This document shows positions 1 through 7,833 of a stretch of 64,000 nt of DNA, one piece after another. The DNA is taken from assembly GCA_019638675.1 (NCBI GenBank), contig JAHBTE010000001.1:2016605-2080604 (forward strand), written 5' to 3'. The stretch's first letter is position 1, and each line of letters begins with the position of its first letter. Origin of the DNA: Fimbriimonadaceae bacterium (GTDB taxonomy: Bacteria; Armatimonadota; Fimbriimonadia; Fimbriimonadales; Fimbriimonadaceae). The notes under the pieces are model-generated. The model was given only the letters and a program-made list of their open reading frames with translations, did no database searches and had not been told where the DNA came from. The translations under genes and the position numbers were made by a program.

Positions 1-1648
1 AGACCAAATCTATCTCTGATTGGAGTGGCAACTCCGCGACTTGCTCTCCGATGCCAAACGCCATGGCTTGCCGTTGACCAGCATCGGTTTCTAGAGTTAA
101 ACGAGCATGGATCGGATTTCTGGTAGGCGTGCAAGCGGCTAGCCGAACACCCGTTGAAACAAAAATCGGCTCCGGGTTTGCTTCGCCGAACGGCTCCAAA
201 GTCGCCAGGTGCTGAGCTAGTTCAAGTGATGAATCTGCGAGGTCAAGTTCTTGGTCAATGTTGAGGGTTGGCAGGAAGTCTTCGGGTTTTAGCCTTTCAG
301 AAGCAAAGACGTCCATTGACTGTGCAAACTCCTCAAGATTTACGACATCTAAGGAAACGCCCGCCGCCGCCGCATGACCACCACCTTTAATGAGTAGCGA
401 ACGGTTTGCTTCGATTGCTTCAAACAGATTAAACGCAGGGAGTGATCGGGCTGAGCCAGAAGCAACATCGCCATGGATTCCGAGTACAAAAGCGGGGCGA
501 CGGAATTTTTCGACCACTTTGCCCGCTACGATTCCAACGAGGCCCTTCTGCCAGTTTTCTCCGGCGACGACAATCGCAGATTTTTGATCAAGGCCATCTG
601 CCAATATTTTCGCGAACGTCTCTTCCATGAGTGCATCTTGGAGTTCGCGCCGCTCCGTATTTTTTTGATTCAAAAAGTTGGCGAGTTCGTACGATTCTCT
701 TGCGTCATCGGTCGTCAATAGTCGGAAAGCCACGTCGGCATCGTCAATCCTTCCCACTGCGTTGATCCGCGGGCCGAGTTGGAATCCAATGTGGCGGGTT
801 GTGAGTTTGGCAGTTGGATCGGCTAAGTTGCTGACTGTGAGGAGTGCTTGCACTCCGTGCTTTTGGCTTGCTTTGAGGGCTGTCAAGCCATGCCGCGCTA
901 TTATGCGGTTGTTGTCGCGCAAAGGCATCACGTCGGCGACTGTTCCCATTACGGCAAGGTCAAGAAAATGCCGATAAAAGACTTCCGGCTTGATGCCAAG
1001 TTCAGGCGCAAGTCCGGCGCAGAATAGGAATGCAATCCCTGCGCCGCTCATTTCGCTGGCTGGTCCGTCGTAATCCCGCCGCTTAGGGTTGACTACAGCT
1101 TCTGCCATGGGCAGAGTCTCCGGCGATTCGTGGTGGTCTGTCACGACCACTTTCATTCCTAGCTCGTATGCGGCTTCCAGTTGTTTATGACTGCTTGTGC
1201 CGCAGTCACAAGTCAATATAAGTTTCGCCCCCGATGCGTGGGCTCGCCGGATCGTATCAATATGGATGCCGTACCCTTCGTTTTCTCTGTGCGGAACATG
1301 ACCTTCTACTTCAAAGCCAGTCTTAGCAAGGAATCGGTAGAGAATCGCCGCGCTGGTAACGCCATCTACATCGTAGTCTCCGTGAATGTAGATTTTTTCG
1401 CTCCGTTCTTTAGCTCCTAGAATCGCTGCTTTGGCTTTTTCAAAGTCGGGTAACTCTTCTGGACGGCTGAATTGCGAAAGCGAAGGATTCAGAAATGTAT
1501 TTGCTTCGCTTGGGTCGGAATAGCCTCGCTGAACAAGTAATTTCGCGACAACCGGATGAAGGTTTAGCTCTGCAACTAGTTTCTGCGCCGCAAGCTCATC
1601 AGTTGGGCGCAAGTTCCAAATAGTGGGGTAGTCAGTTGCAAGAGCCAT
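1..1648 (-). CDS. recJ: Single-stranded-DNA-specific exonuclease RecJ (3' end cut by window edge)
   Basis: RecJ degrades single-stranded DNA 5' to 3' in recombination and mismatch or base-excision repair. Read on the minus strand from ATG at 1648, the frame stays open to the window edge (about 549 codons), so the C-terminus is missing. Visible motifs are the DHH-superfamily metal-binding segment GDYDVDG (residues 90-96) and VVTDHHE (DHH at 171-173), followed by a DHHA1-type region with a glycine-rich GGGHAAAAG segment. These are the expected RecJ motifs in the expected order. It lies 61 bases downstream of the trkA-like pair on the same strand and is probably the last or near-last gene of the operon that begins with the sigma factor at 7727. 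Confidence 0.93.
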   Translation of the reverse strand, partial: MALATDYPTIWNLRPTDELAAQKLVAELNLHPVVAKLLVQRGYSDPSEANTFLNPSLSQFSRPEELPDFEKAKAAILGAKERSEKIYIHGDYDVDGVTSAAILYRFLAKTGFEVEGHVPHRENEGYGIHIDTIRRAHASGAKLILTCDCGTSSHKQLEAAYELGMKVVVTDHHESPETLPMAEAVVNPKRRDYDGPASEMSGAGIAFLFCAGLAPELGIKPEVFYRHFLDLAVMGTVADVMPLRDNNRIIARHGLTALKASQKHGVQALLTVSNLADPTAKLTTRHIGFQLGPRINAVGRIDDADVAFRLLTTDDARESYELANFLNQKNTERRELQDALMEETFAKILADGLDQKSAIVVAGENWQKGLVGIVAGKVVEKFRRPAFVLGIHGDVASGSARSLPAFNLFEAIEANRSLLIKGGGHAAAAGVSLDVVNLEEFAQSMDVFASERLKPEDFLPTLNIDQELDLADSSLELAQHLATLEPFGEANPEPIFVSTGVRLAACTPTRNPIHARLTLETDAGQRQAMAFGIGEQVAELPLQSEIDLV

Positions 1649-1709
1649 TGGCTAAGTATGGACGTGAAGTGAGTTGAGGGAGTCTCGCGAACTCCCCAAA
1701 CTTTTCCAA

Positions 1710-2381
1710 TCAGCTCACGTCGGCAAAAACCGTGCGGAGTTCTTCGGCTCGTGCGGTTGGAACCATTGCAACAACCATATCGCCTGGTTGGAATTCTGTG
1801 TCTCCATTCACTTGCTGGCCAGTTCCGCCTCGGAAGATGTAAACGATGAACGAGCCTTGCGGGAGAGTGATATCACGCACAGCTTGACCGATCAATGGTG
1901 ACTTTTCGCTGAGAAGGCTTTCGACGACTTCCACATGACCACGGTGAAGGTGACCGATTGGAATAAGTTCATCGCTGGCGATTTGCTGGTCAATCAGGCT
2001 AAAGATAATCCCGGTCGAAGAAACCGTGTCGTCAATGCCAATTTCTCGGAAAATTTCCTCGTGCGATGGATCATTAACACGGGCGACTACCCGTTTTACA
2101 TCCCAAACTTCTTTGGCTAATTGGCAACAAATTAGATTGTCTTCGTCTTCACCCGTTACCGAAACAACAATGTCAGCGCGTTTGAATCCTGCTTCTTTTT
2201 GAATGAGGATGTCGCAACCGTCGCCGTAGAGAATATGTTGGTCGCCGATCAGGTTGCCAAGCTTTTGAGCTTGGCGGACATCTTTTTCAAGTACAAGGAC
2301 TTCATTGTTTCGTGCAATCAGCCGCTTTGCGAGTTGGATTCCAACGTTTCCGCCGCCAACGATAATGATGTACATGCTCAT
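1710..2381 (-). CDS. TrkA-family potassium uptake regulator (RCK_N + RCK_C)
   Basis: Cytoplasmic nucleotide-binding gating subunit of a Trk/Ktr potassium system. The N-terminal Rossmann fold has the dinucleotide motif IVGGGNVG (residues 7-14) with an acidic residue ending the second strand (VLEKD). The C-terminal part from about residue 140 resembles an RCK_C ligand domain ending in the typical 'PGDMVVAMVP' segment. At 223 residues it is a normal KtrA/TrkA length. Its ATG overlaps the stop of the preceding TrkA_N gene by four bases, so the two are coupled as in CeoB/CeoC-type tandem pairs. No membrane pore subunit (TrkH/KtrB) lies in this window, so the partner channel is elsewhere. Confidence 0.88.
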   Translation of the reverse strand: MSMYIIIVGGGNVGIQLAKRLIARNNEVLVLEKDVRQAQKLGNLIGDQHILYGDGCDILIQKEAGFKRADIVVSVTGEDEDNLICCQLAKEVWDVKRVVARVNDPSHEEIFREIGIDDTVSSTGIIFSLIDQQIASDELIPIGHLHRGHVEVVESLLSEKSPLIGQAVRDITLPQGSFIVYIFRGGTGQQVNGDTEFQPGDMVVAMVPTARAEELRTVFADVS

Positions 2382-2830
2382 ACTTCGATCTCCATAGCGT
2401 TGACGTTATAGGTGTCAACTGGCTGGAATTCGGCGTTGAGGAGCCAGTCGCGGCACATTCCAGATATAAGAGCGGCGGCGTTGATTGTGAACAAACCAAG
2501 GCGGCGATACGCTTCTGAGCGGAGAGGGTCGGCTACTTTCACTGCAACTCGCTCAACCTTAAAGTTCCGCTTAACGATCTGGGCCGCCATTAAATTTGTG
2601 TTATCTCCACGAGTCATCGCAAAAAATGCGTCGCAATTGGCGACATCGGCGCGCTCCAAGGTATCGAGATCAAGTCCGTTGCCGAGAACAATTCGGCACG
2701 GATATGATTTGCCAAGGCGGCGTAAAGACTCTGGACTCCGCTCGATTACGGTCACAGTGTGACCGAGAGAGGAGAGTTGGACGGCTAGGGAAGCTCCCGA
2801 GCGTCCGCAACCCAAAATGACAACCTTCAT
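2378..2830 (-). CDS. TrkA-N domain protein, partner of the downstream TrkA
   Basis: A 150-residue protein consisting essentially of one NAD-binding TrkA_N domain: the motif GCGRSG at residues 7-12, an acidic residue at the end of strand two (VIERS), and the conserved 'ADVANCDAFFAMTRGDNTNLMAA'-type region in the second half. It lacks an evident RCK_C domain, unlike its neighbour at 1710-2381, with which it shares a 4-base ATGA overlap. It starts 19 bases after glnD ends. By family knowledge such tandem proteins gate a potassium channel in response to nucleotides; here that is inference from domain content and pairing. Confidence 0.85.
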   Translation of the reverse strand: MKVVILGCGRSGASLAVQLSSLGHTVTVIERSPESLRRLGKSYPCRIVLGNGLDLDTLERADVANCDAFFAMTRGDNTNLMAAQIVKRNFKVERVAVKVADPLRSEAYRRLGLFTINAAALISGMCRDWLLNAEFQPVDTYNVNAMEIEV

Positions 2831-2849
2831 AGGGATGAAAAAATGTTAC

Positions 2850-5213
2850 CTACTCGTGATGGAATGCCCGCCGCAGTTGGTTGGAATCAATAGGCCGTCC
2901 TTCTGGGTCGTAAACGTAAAATCCGGCAGAAGCTGTTCCGGCCCATTGCCCTAATCTGGCACTCAGAATGTTTAGCCCCTGTTTGTGGATGACCTGGCAT
3001 AAGCGATAGGCAAGTCCTCTCCCTTTGGGAGCCCGGACTTCGATAATCGTTGGGTTTTGTGAGGAAACGTCTATCGTTAAAAATTGCTGTCGTCGGTTCG
3101 GGTCTTTGCCCATAGAGGTCATGAGGTCGGAGCGCGAAGTTTCGCCGCTGAGAACGGCTCTAAGTGAACGTTCTACTCTGCGTTGAAGTTCAAGCGAAAG
3201 GGGAGCATCCGAACGAGAAATCAAGAACGTATCGAGAATTGTTCCTGGTTCTTGTTCACTTGTTGAACATCGCAGGCTTTGCAGACTGAGGTTATGGGCG
3301 TAGAGCGTCCCGAGAATATCGGGCAGTATCCCGCTCCGGTCGGGCATTGAAATCGTGAGCTCGGTTAACTGCATATCCCGGTGGTTTTGAAATTGCAGAA
3401 CGATTTCACCTTTCCTGGCAACTTGGTAAAGGGCATGGTGCCTTAGTACGATTTCCTCGGGAGTGCTGAGCAAATAATGCGTCGGCATCACTTCAAGGAA
3501 TTCTGCGATTGTGTCGCTACTTTCATCAGTTGGCTCAACTGAGCGGAGAATTCTTTGAACTGTTTCCTGTTCGGTTGGTTCGCTGGTATCTGGGTTCAAA
3601 AGGTAAGCCGTGCGTTCAAATAGACTCAAAAGATAGGTTTCTTGAACGGGGCTCCAAATTTGGCTGTTAACGGCATTGATGTCCGCGTAAGTTAAGAGCG
3701 TCAGGGCGGACAAGCGATCAACGGTACCGACGATTTTTGAGAACTCCAAAACTGTGTCCGGGTGGTCAATATCCCGCACACGAATGAATTGGGCCATTGT
3801 GAGATGCTCCCGAACGAGCCAAGCTACGTCACTAATCAACGTGTGGTCTAGAGACCAACGCTTGCCTATCTGGTGGACTAATTTTTCTCCCACTTCGCTG
3901 TGCGGGGCTCCCGGAATGGCCTTGCCAAGATCGTGAAAAAGAATTGCTAATTTGAGAACCGAAGAATCGGGAAGGCTCTCATATATTCGCGCGAAAGGGC
4001 TGGTAAACGGAATTTCTTCCAGAAACCTTAATGCTTGTAACGTGTGCTCATAGACGGTGTACTTATGCGAGGCATCGCCGGGCATCAGGGTTCGGCACTC
4101 GCTGAGTTCAGGAAGAACGGCTTTAAGGACGCCGGAGCGTTCCAGATTACGTACGGTTTCTATGCCAGCGGTCAGAGGGATGATAATTTCTGGGCCAGCC
4201 TTCTTATTGACTGGGGCAGGATCGGTTGGTATCGTAAGACCGATCTTGGTTGCTTGCCCAATCGCTAGTGCCGCCTGACCTCCCGGCGAGCCAGGTTGAA
4301 TCCGAATCTCTCCCCGAATAGCTTGCGCGTACTTACCAAGGTCATATCGGTTTTCTTGAAGTCGGTTCAGCCCGTGATGGTAGTTTTCGTGGACGGAATC
4401 GAGCGCCCTGGCAACTCGCGAACCTAGAGTAAATGAAGTGACTTTCAGGATTCCAGCGATCTCTTCACGGCGGGCATAATTGAGTTCGTCATGATGGTTT
4501 CCGACAACTAAGTGAAGTAAATTCCGGATCATCAGAAGTTCTTCTACTGCCGGAGTGATCGGTTCAGGACGTTCGCCTAATGCTTGGCCGATCCAATTCA
4601 TGGCATGGAAATCTCGTAAGCCGCCCGCTCCGTTTTTGAGGTGAGGCTCAGTTACAAGTGGAGTTGTATTCGATTGTGCAGTTTCTTGTTGCCTCTCTTG
4701 GAGCTTGGCGAGTAGAAATTCAGCAGTTGGAAAATCGATCCATATGTTTTCTTGCAATTTTTGAAAAGGCGATGATGAGCCAGCGACGAGCCGCGCATCT
4801 AAAAGATTGCTGAGGTTGACGCTATCCAGACCAGGAATATCGGTGATCAGTCGGTTGACGTAAGCAACGCGAATACCAAGGCCTTTTCCAAACGAATCGT
4901 GGGCCGCGTTAAAAAGCCAACGAACGGCATTGTTTAGTCGTGGATCTTCACGCATTGGCACAAATGCTACGTCTACGTCGCTCCAAGGGGCCATTTCTCG
5001 GCGTCCATATCCGCCAGTTGCGACTATGGAAAGTGGAGGTAAGTCATCAAACTTGGACTGTGCTTCTGCAAGGAGGACTCGCCAGACGTTATCAAGAAGC
5101 TCTGTATGGGCCAAACACAATTTGTAACCAGAAGGCTTTTTGCGAAGCCGTTTCAAAAGGTTTTCACGATCTGCTTTTGCTTTCGAAACGATTTTTTGGA
5201 GATCGCGGCTCAT
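2850..5213 (-). CDS. glnD: GlnD-like [protein-PII] uridylyltransferase/uridylyl-removing enzyme
   Basis: Bifunctional nitrogen sensor that uridylylates and de-uridylylates PII signal protein according to glutamine level. Domains in order: nucleotidyltransferase with GGYGRREMAPWSDVDV (residues 67-82, metal-binding aspartates D79 and D81); a GlnE/GlnD helical region with the 'KNGAGGLRD' signature; an HD phosphohydrolase domain (histidine of EHT near 389, FHDLGK near 427); then two ACT domains, the first with 'MPDRSGILPDI' near 620 and the second from about 718 to the end. At 787 residues it is shorter than the enterobacterial enzyme (about 890) but has all domains. Its ATG overlaps the stop of the membrane protein upstream by four bases, coupling it to a sigma/anti-sigma pair. 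No PII gene is present in the window. Confidence 0.9.
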   Translation of the reverse strand: MSRDLQKIVSKAKADRENLLKRLRKKPSGYKLCLAHTELLDNVWRVLLAEAQSKFDDLPPLSIVATGGYGRREMAPWSDVDVAFVPMREDPRLNNAVRWLFNAAHDSFGKGLGIRVAYVNRLITDIPGLDSVNLSNLLDARLVAGSSSPFQKLQENIWIDFPTAEFLLAKLQERQQETAQSNTTPLVTEPHLKNGAGGLRDFHAMNWIGQALGERPEPITPAVEELLMIRNLLHLVVGNHHDELNYARREEIAGILKVTSFTLGSRVARALDSVHENYHHGLNRLQENRYDLGKYAQAIRGEIRIQPGSPGGQAALAIGQATKIGLTIPTDPAPVNKKAGPEIIIPLTAGIETVRNLERSGVLKAVLPELSECRTLMPGDASHKYTVYEHTLQALRFLEEIPFTSPFARIYESLPDSSVLKLAILFHDLGKAIPGAPHSEVGEKLVHQIGKRWSLDHTLISDVAWLVREHLTMAQFIRVRDIDHPDTVLEFSKIVGTVDRLSALTLLTYADINAVNSQIWSPVQETYLLSLFERTAYLLNPDTSEPTEQETVQRILRSVEPTDESSDTIAEFLEVMPTHYLLSTPEEIVLRHHALYQVARKGEIVLQFQNHRDMQLTELTISMPDRSGILPDILGTLYAHNLSLQSLRCSTSEQEPGTILDTFLISRSDAPLSLELQRRVERSLRAVLSGETSRSDLMTSMGKDPNRRQQFLTIDVSSQNPTIIEVRAPKGRGLAYRLCQVIHKQGLNILSARLGQWAGTASAGFYVYDPEGRPIDSNQLRRAFHHE

Positions 5214-6739
5214 CTGTTTAGATAGTAGGCTGTTTCGTTCAAAGAGATCATGCGAAGTTCCGTGTGAATTTTATGATCCCACATTATGCAGACCGGAGTG
5301 AGGATGACACTGCAGAAAAAACATCCCAGAGCGGCGACGGCTAAAGATGTCTTTGAAATATGCAGGATAAATTTCCCGGCTGATCTTCTCAGACGGTAAG
5401 CAATGACTTGGGCAAGAAACAGATATGTTCCGATTAATGCTAACAAAGCGTAAAAGACAGTCGATTGAACATCTTGCCACCAGCCGTCTGGTAAAGCAGA
5501 GATTAGACTTTGAAATGGAGTCGAGCTTGCAGTTGCGCCTGCGCAGACGACTGCAGCGGCCAAAACTCCAAAAGAGAAGCATAGGGCTTTGATTGCTGGA
5601 GTGGCTTTTGCAGGCGAGGAGTTAAGGGCAATTGGTGGTCGCAGGGCAAACAATGCCAACACTAGAAACACCCAGAAAGCTGGAAGTAATAGCTGAGTGA
5701 TTAAGTAAGTGCTTAACCCAATCCCGAATGCTAGAGTTAGCGGAACTGCTAATGGCCATGGCTTAGAGGGTTGCTCAGAGCGAAAAAGGATTAGTATTCC
5801 AAGCAAAATTCCTGCAATTGAGCCTGTTAAAGCCAACGAACCGGGCAGTGAGGCGGAGAGTGCGGCCTGGCCAGTTAGTTTCGCAAGATTAGTAGCTGTT
5901 GTCGGTGAAAACACAAGTGCTGCATATGCATCGTTTTCCTTCAGTGCCCTCACTGCTATTTGTGAATCTGTATCCGATTTGTCGCGTAGCAGATCCAAAG
6001 GAAACTGCATTTTGGTTGCAGTTATTTCTCTGCGTTTGAGAATCGAACTCTGAGAGCCAGTTGCAGCAATTTCCATCAAGTTATGCCCATACTTGGCGGC
6101 CTGTCTACTCTTAGAACCATCCCTGAGTAATAGTCCGTTTTCAAAAGTGGCCCATCGCGAATCTAGCGATGAATTCGCGTCAATCATGCTACTGCCAAGC
6201 GAGTAAATCATACGAGGGCCATCAATAGAGATGAGCTGGTATGCCACAGCGGGATGCCATGCCATTTCAGAGCCACTTTCTTCAGTCATACGATCCAGGA
6301 ATTTTTGAAGCCTGTTTGATTGGTAGTCGTTCCAATCAGTACGCGATGATGCGCGTAGCCAAGCCTTGTCAACGGCTTCTTTATTGCGAAGCGCGTGTTG
6401 GAAGACAGCCTCGCATTGCCGCCAATACGCATTCTGTGGCTCCTTTTCGGCGGCCATGCGGACTAACTCAGTAAGAAGTAGAAGATTATCGCGGCTGAGT
6501 GGTTCAGCATGCGCGATCTTGTTGCAAGCTACTTGAGTCCAAAGCGAAAGTTCCTCCTCACTTTGAGGCTGAGGCAGAGATTCAAGAGTTCCCGCCAGTA
6601 AAGGCGATGATTCCACGGTGGGGGAAGGGCCGAATCGCCATAAGCCGAACTGTAACCAAGGTCGAGACAGAGGGTGAAATAGAAGTGCGATCGTTGCACC
6701 AACGATCGCACCAATAAATGCCCGCTGGGCGAAAGTCAT
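5210..6739 (-). CDS. Unknown multi-pass membrane protein with long extracytoplasmic N-terminal domain
   Basis: No family recognised. The 509-residue protein starts with one hydrophobic segment (residues about 6-22). A largely hydrophilic region of about 250 residues follows, rich in Trp, Arg and Glu with short helix-like stretches. The C-terminal half holds several strong hydrophobic segments (around 290-315, 330-365, 385-405, 430-450 and 475-495), suggesting six or so membrane helices. It overlaps both neighbours by four bases: the anti-sigma candidate upstream (6736-6739) and glnD downstream (5210-5213). This tight coupling suggests it is part of the same regulon or signalling unit, possibly a membrane component controlled with the sigma factor. 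Function is not deducible from the sequence. Confidence 0.8.
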   Translation of the reverse strand: MTFAQRAFIGAIVGATIALLFHPLSRPWLQFGLWRFGPSPTVESSPLLAGTLESLPQPQSEEELSLWTQVACNKIAHAEPLSRDNLLLLTELVRMAAEKEPQNAYWRQCEAVFQHALRNKEAVDKAWLRASSRTDWNDYQSNRLQKFLDRMTEESGSEMAWHPAVAYQLISIDGPRMIYSLGSSMIDANSSLDSRWATFENGLLLRDGSKSRQAAKYGHNLMEIAATGSQSSILKRREITATKMQFPLDLLRDKSDTDSQIAVRALKENDAYAALVFSPTTATNLAKLTGQAALSASLPGSLALTGSIAGILLGILILFRSEQPSKPWPLAVPLTLAFGIGLSTYLITQLLLPAFWVFLVLALFALRPPIALNSSPAKATPAIKALCFSFGVLAAAVVCAGATASSTPFQSLISALPDGWWQDVQSTVFYALLALIGTYLFLAQVIAYRLRRSAGKFILHISKTSLAVAALGCFFCSVILTPVCIMWDHKIHTELRMISLNETAYYLNR

Positions 6740-7167
6740 CTCTGTGCAGGTTCTTCCAGATCAGGAATGTTGATTACTGAATGTCGTTCCAAAGAGGCTT
6801 CTGCTGCTTTGTTTTGAAACTGTGGCAGTACAGGTTTTTCGCTCATCATTTGTAGGATCGCAAGTAAGCCTATGCAAGCTGCCACTGCAGCAATCGCCGC
6901 AGGAGACCAGTACCCGAGTGATCTGCGGATATTGTCGGCTCGAACTCTTGCTTGCAGAGAGCTGTCAAAATTTGCACTTGCTGTAGGAACTTCGCCAAAA
7001 ATGAGATGTTCTATTGATTCGTGGTTGTCCAGCCATTCGTCCATCCACTCTGGGTTGGCTTCTAGCAAACCTTCAAACTCAGCTCGCTCAATATCGTTTG
7101 CCTGAACGTCCATCACAAGGTCAGCAAGTTCATTGAACCGCTCATGGGAGTGCATGTGTCCGCTCAT
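6736..7167 (-). CDS. Candidate anti-sigma factor, single membrane span
   Basis: A 143-residue protein encoded directly after an ECF sigma gene. I chose the ATG at 7167 because it overlaps the sigma stop by four bases (7164-7167) and has AAGGAG seven bases upstream; a longer in-frame start at 7197 would lie inside the sigma gene. The N-terminal part is acidic and helical, with a His-rich beginning (SGHMHSHERF) that could bind zinc, although the HxxxCxxC ZAS motif is absent. One transmembrane segment lies around residues 90-108, followed by a short extracytoplasmic tail. Position, size and topology fit a membrane anti-sigma factor; no recognised domain proves it. Confidence 0.7.
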   Translation of the reverse strand: MSGHMHSHERFNELADLVMDVQANDIERAEFEGLLEANPEWMDEWLDNHESIEHLIFGEVPTASANFDSSLQARVRADNIRRSLGYWSPAAIAAVAACIGLLAILQMMSEKPVLPQFQNKAAEASLERHSVINIPDLEEPAQR

Positions 7168-7727
7168 CGGAGTTCTCCTTCGTTGGCGGCAATCCAAACA
7201 GCACGGAATCGTTCTCGCGCGGCATGCAGTCGAGAACGCACAGTTCCGACAGGGATATTCAATTGTTCGGCAACTTCGTCGTAGCTCAACTGATCCATTT
7301 CTCGCAGTACCAGCGTTTCACGCTGTTCCTCCGTTAGATATTGTAGGAGTTCTTCGACGAGGATTTTAGTTTCAACTTCGCGGCCTGTGGTGCCGTCGCC
7401 TTGCTCAACGATTTCTGATGTTGGTTTTCTAGATCTAAGACGATCCATGCAGAGTCGAACGCAGATTCGATAGATATATCCAGAGTAAGCCCGGTCGTCG
7501 CGAAGCTTTTTGATTTCTCGGAAGGATTTAAGGAACGCTTCTTGGGCTACGTCTTCAGCTTCATGTCGATCACGGAGGAGATTTGCGGCAACTCGTATGA
7601 GTCGGTCGCGGTGTTTAGACACCAGGCAGTTCATGGCGACTTCATCGCCGTGGCGCAATCTGCCGACCCAATTCAGCTCATCGGCTTTCTGATCGGCCTT
7701 AACGTTTACTACCCATTCCTCTGACAT
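7164..7727 (-). CDS. ECF-family RNA polymerase sigma factor
   Basis: A 187-residue group 4 (extracytoplasmic function) sigma factor. Region 2 is visible as 'RDRHEAEDVAQEAFLKSFR' followed by the 'YIYRICVRLCMDRLR' stretch (core-RNAP and -10 recognition). Region 4 is the helix-turn-helix 'LSYDEVAEQLNIPVGTVRSR' that reads the -35 element. The ATG at 7727 has AAGGAG upstream at good spacing. It is the first gene of a run in which sigma, anti-sigma, membrane protein and glnD are each joined by 4-base overlaps, so it probably autoregulates this operon from the 106-base divergent spacer shared with the LptD-like gene. Confidence 0.93.
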   Translation of the reverse strand: MSEEWVVNVKADQKADELNWVGRLRHGDEVAMNCLVSKHRDRLIRVAANLLRDRHEAEDVAQEAFLKSFREIKKLRDDRAYSGYIYRICVRLCMDRLRSRKPTSEIVEQGDGTTGREVETKILVEELLQYLTEEQRETLVLREMDQLSYDEVAEQLNIPVGTVRSRLHAARERFRAVWIAANEGELR

Positions 7728-7833
7728 ACACCACTCCTTGACGGAAACTTAATTCTTTAGACACCTATTTTAATCCGAATCGTTCAATAATTGTTGCGAA
7801 AATTTCCGGAACGGTAGACTCGCAAGGTTCAAC

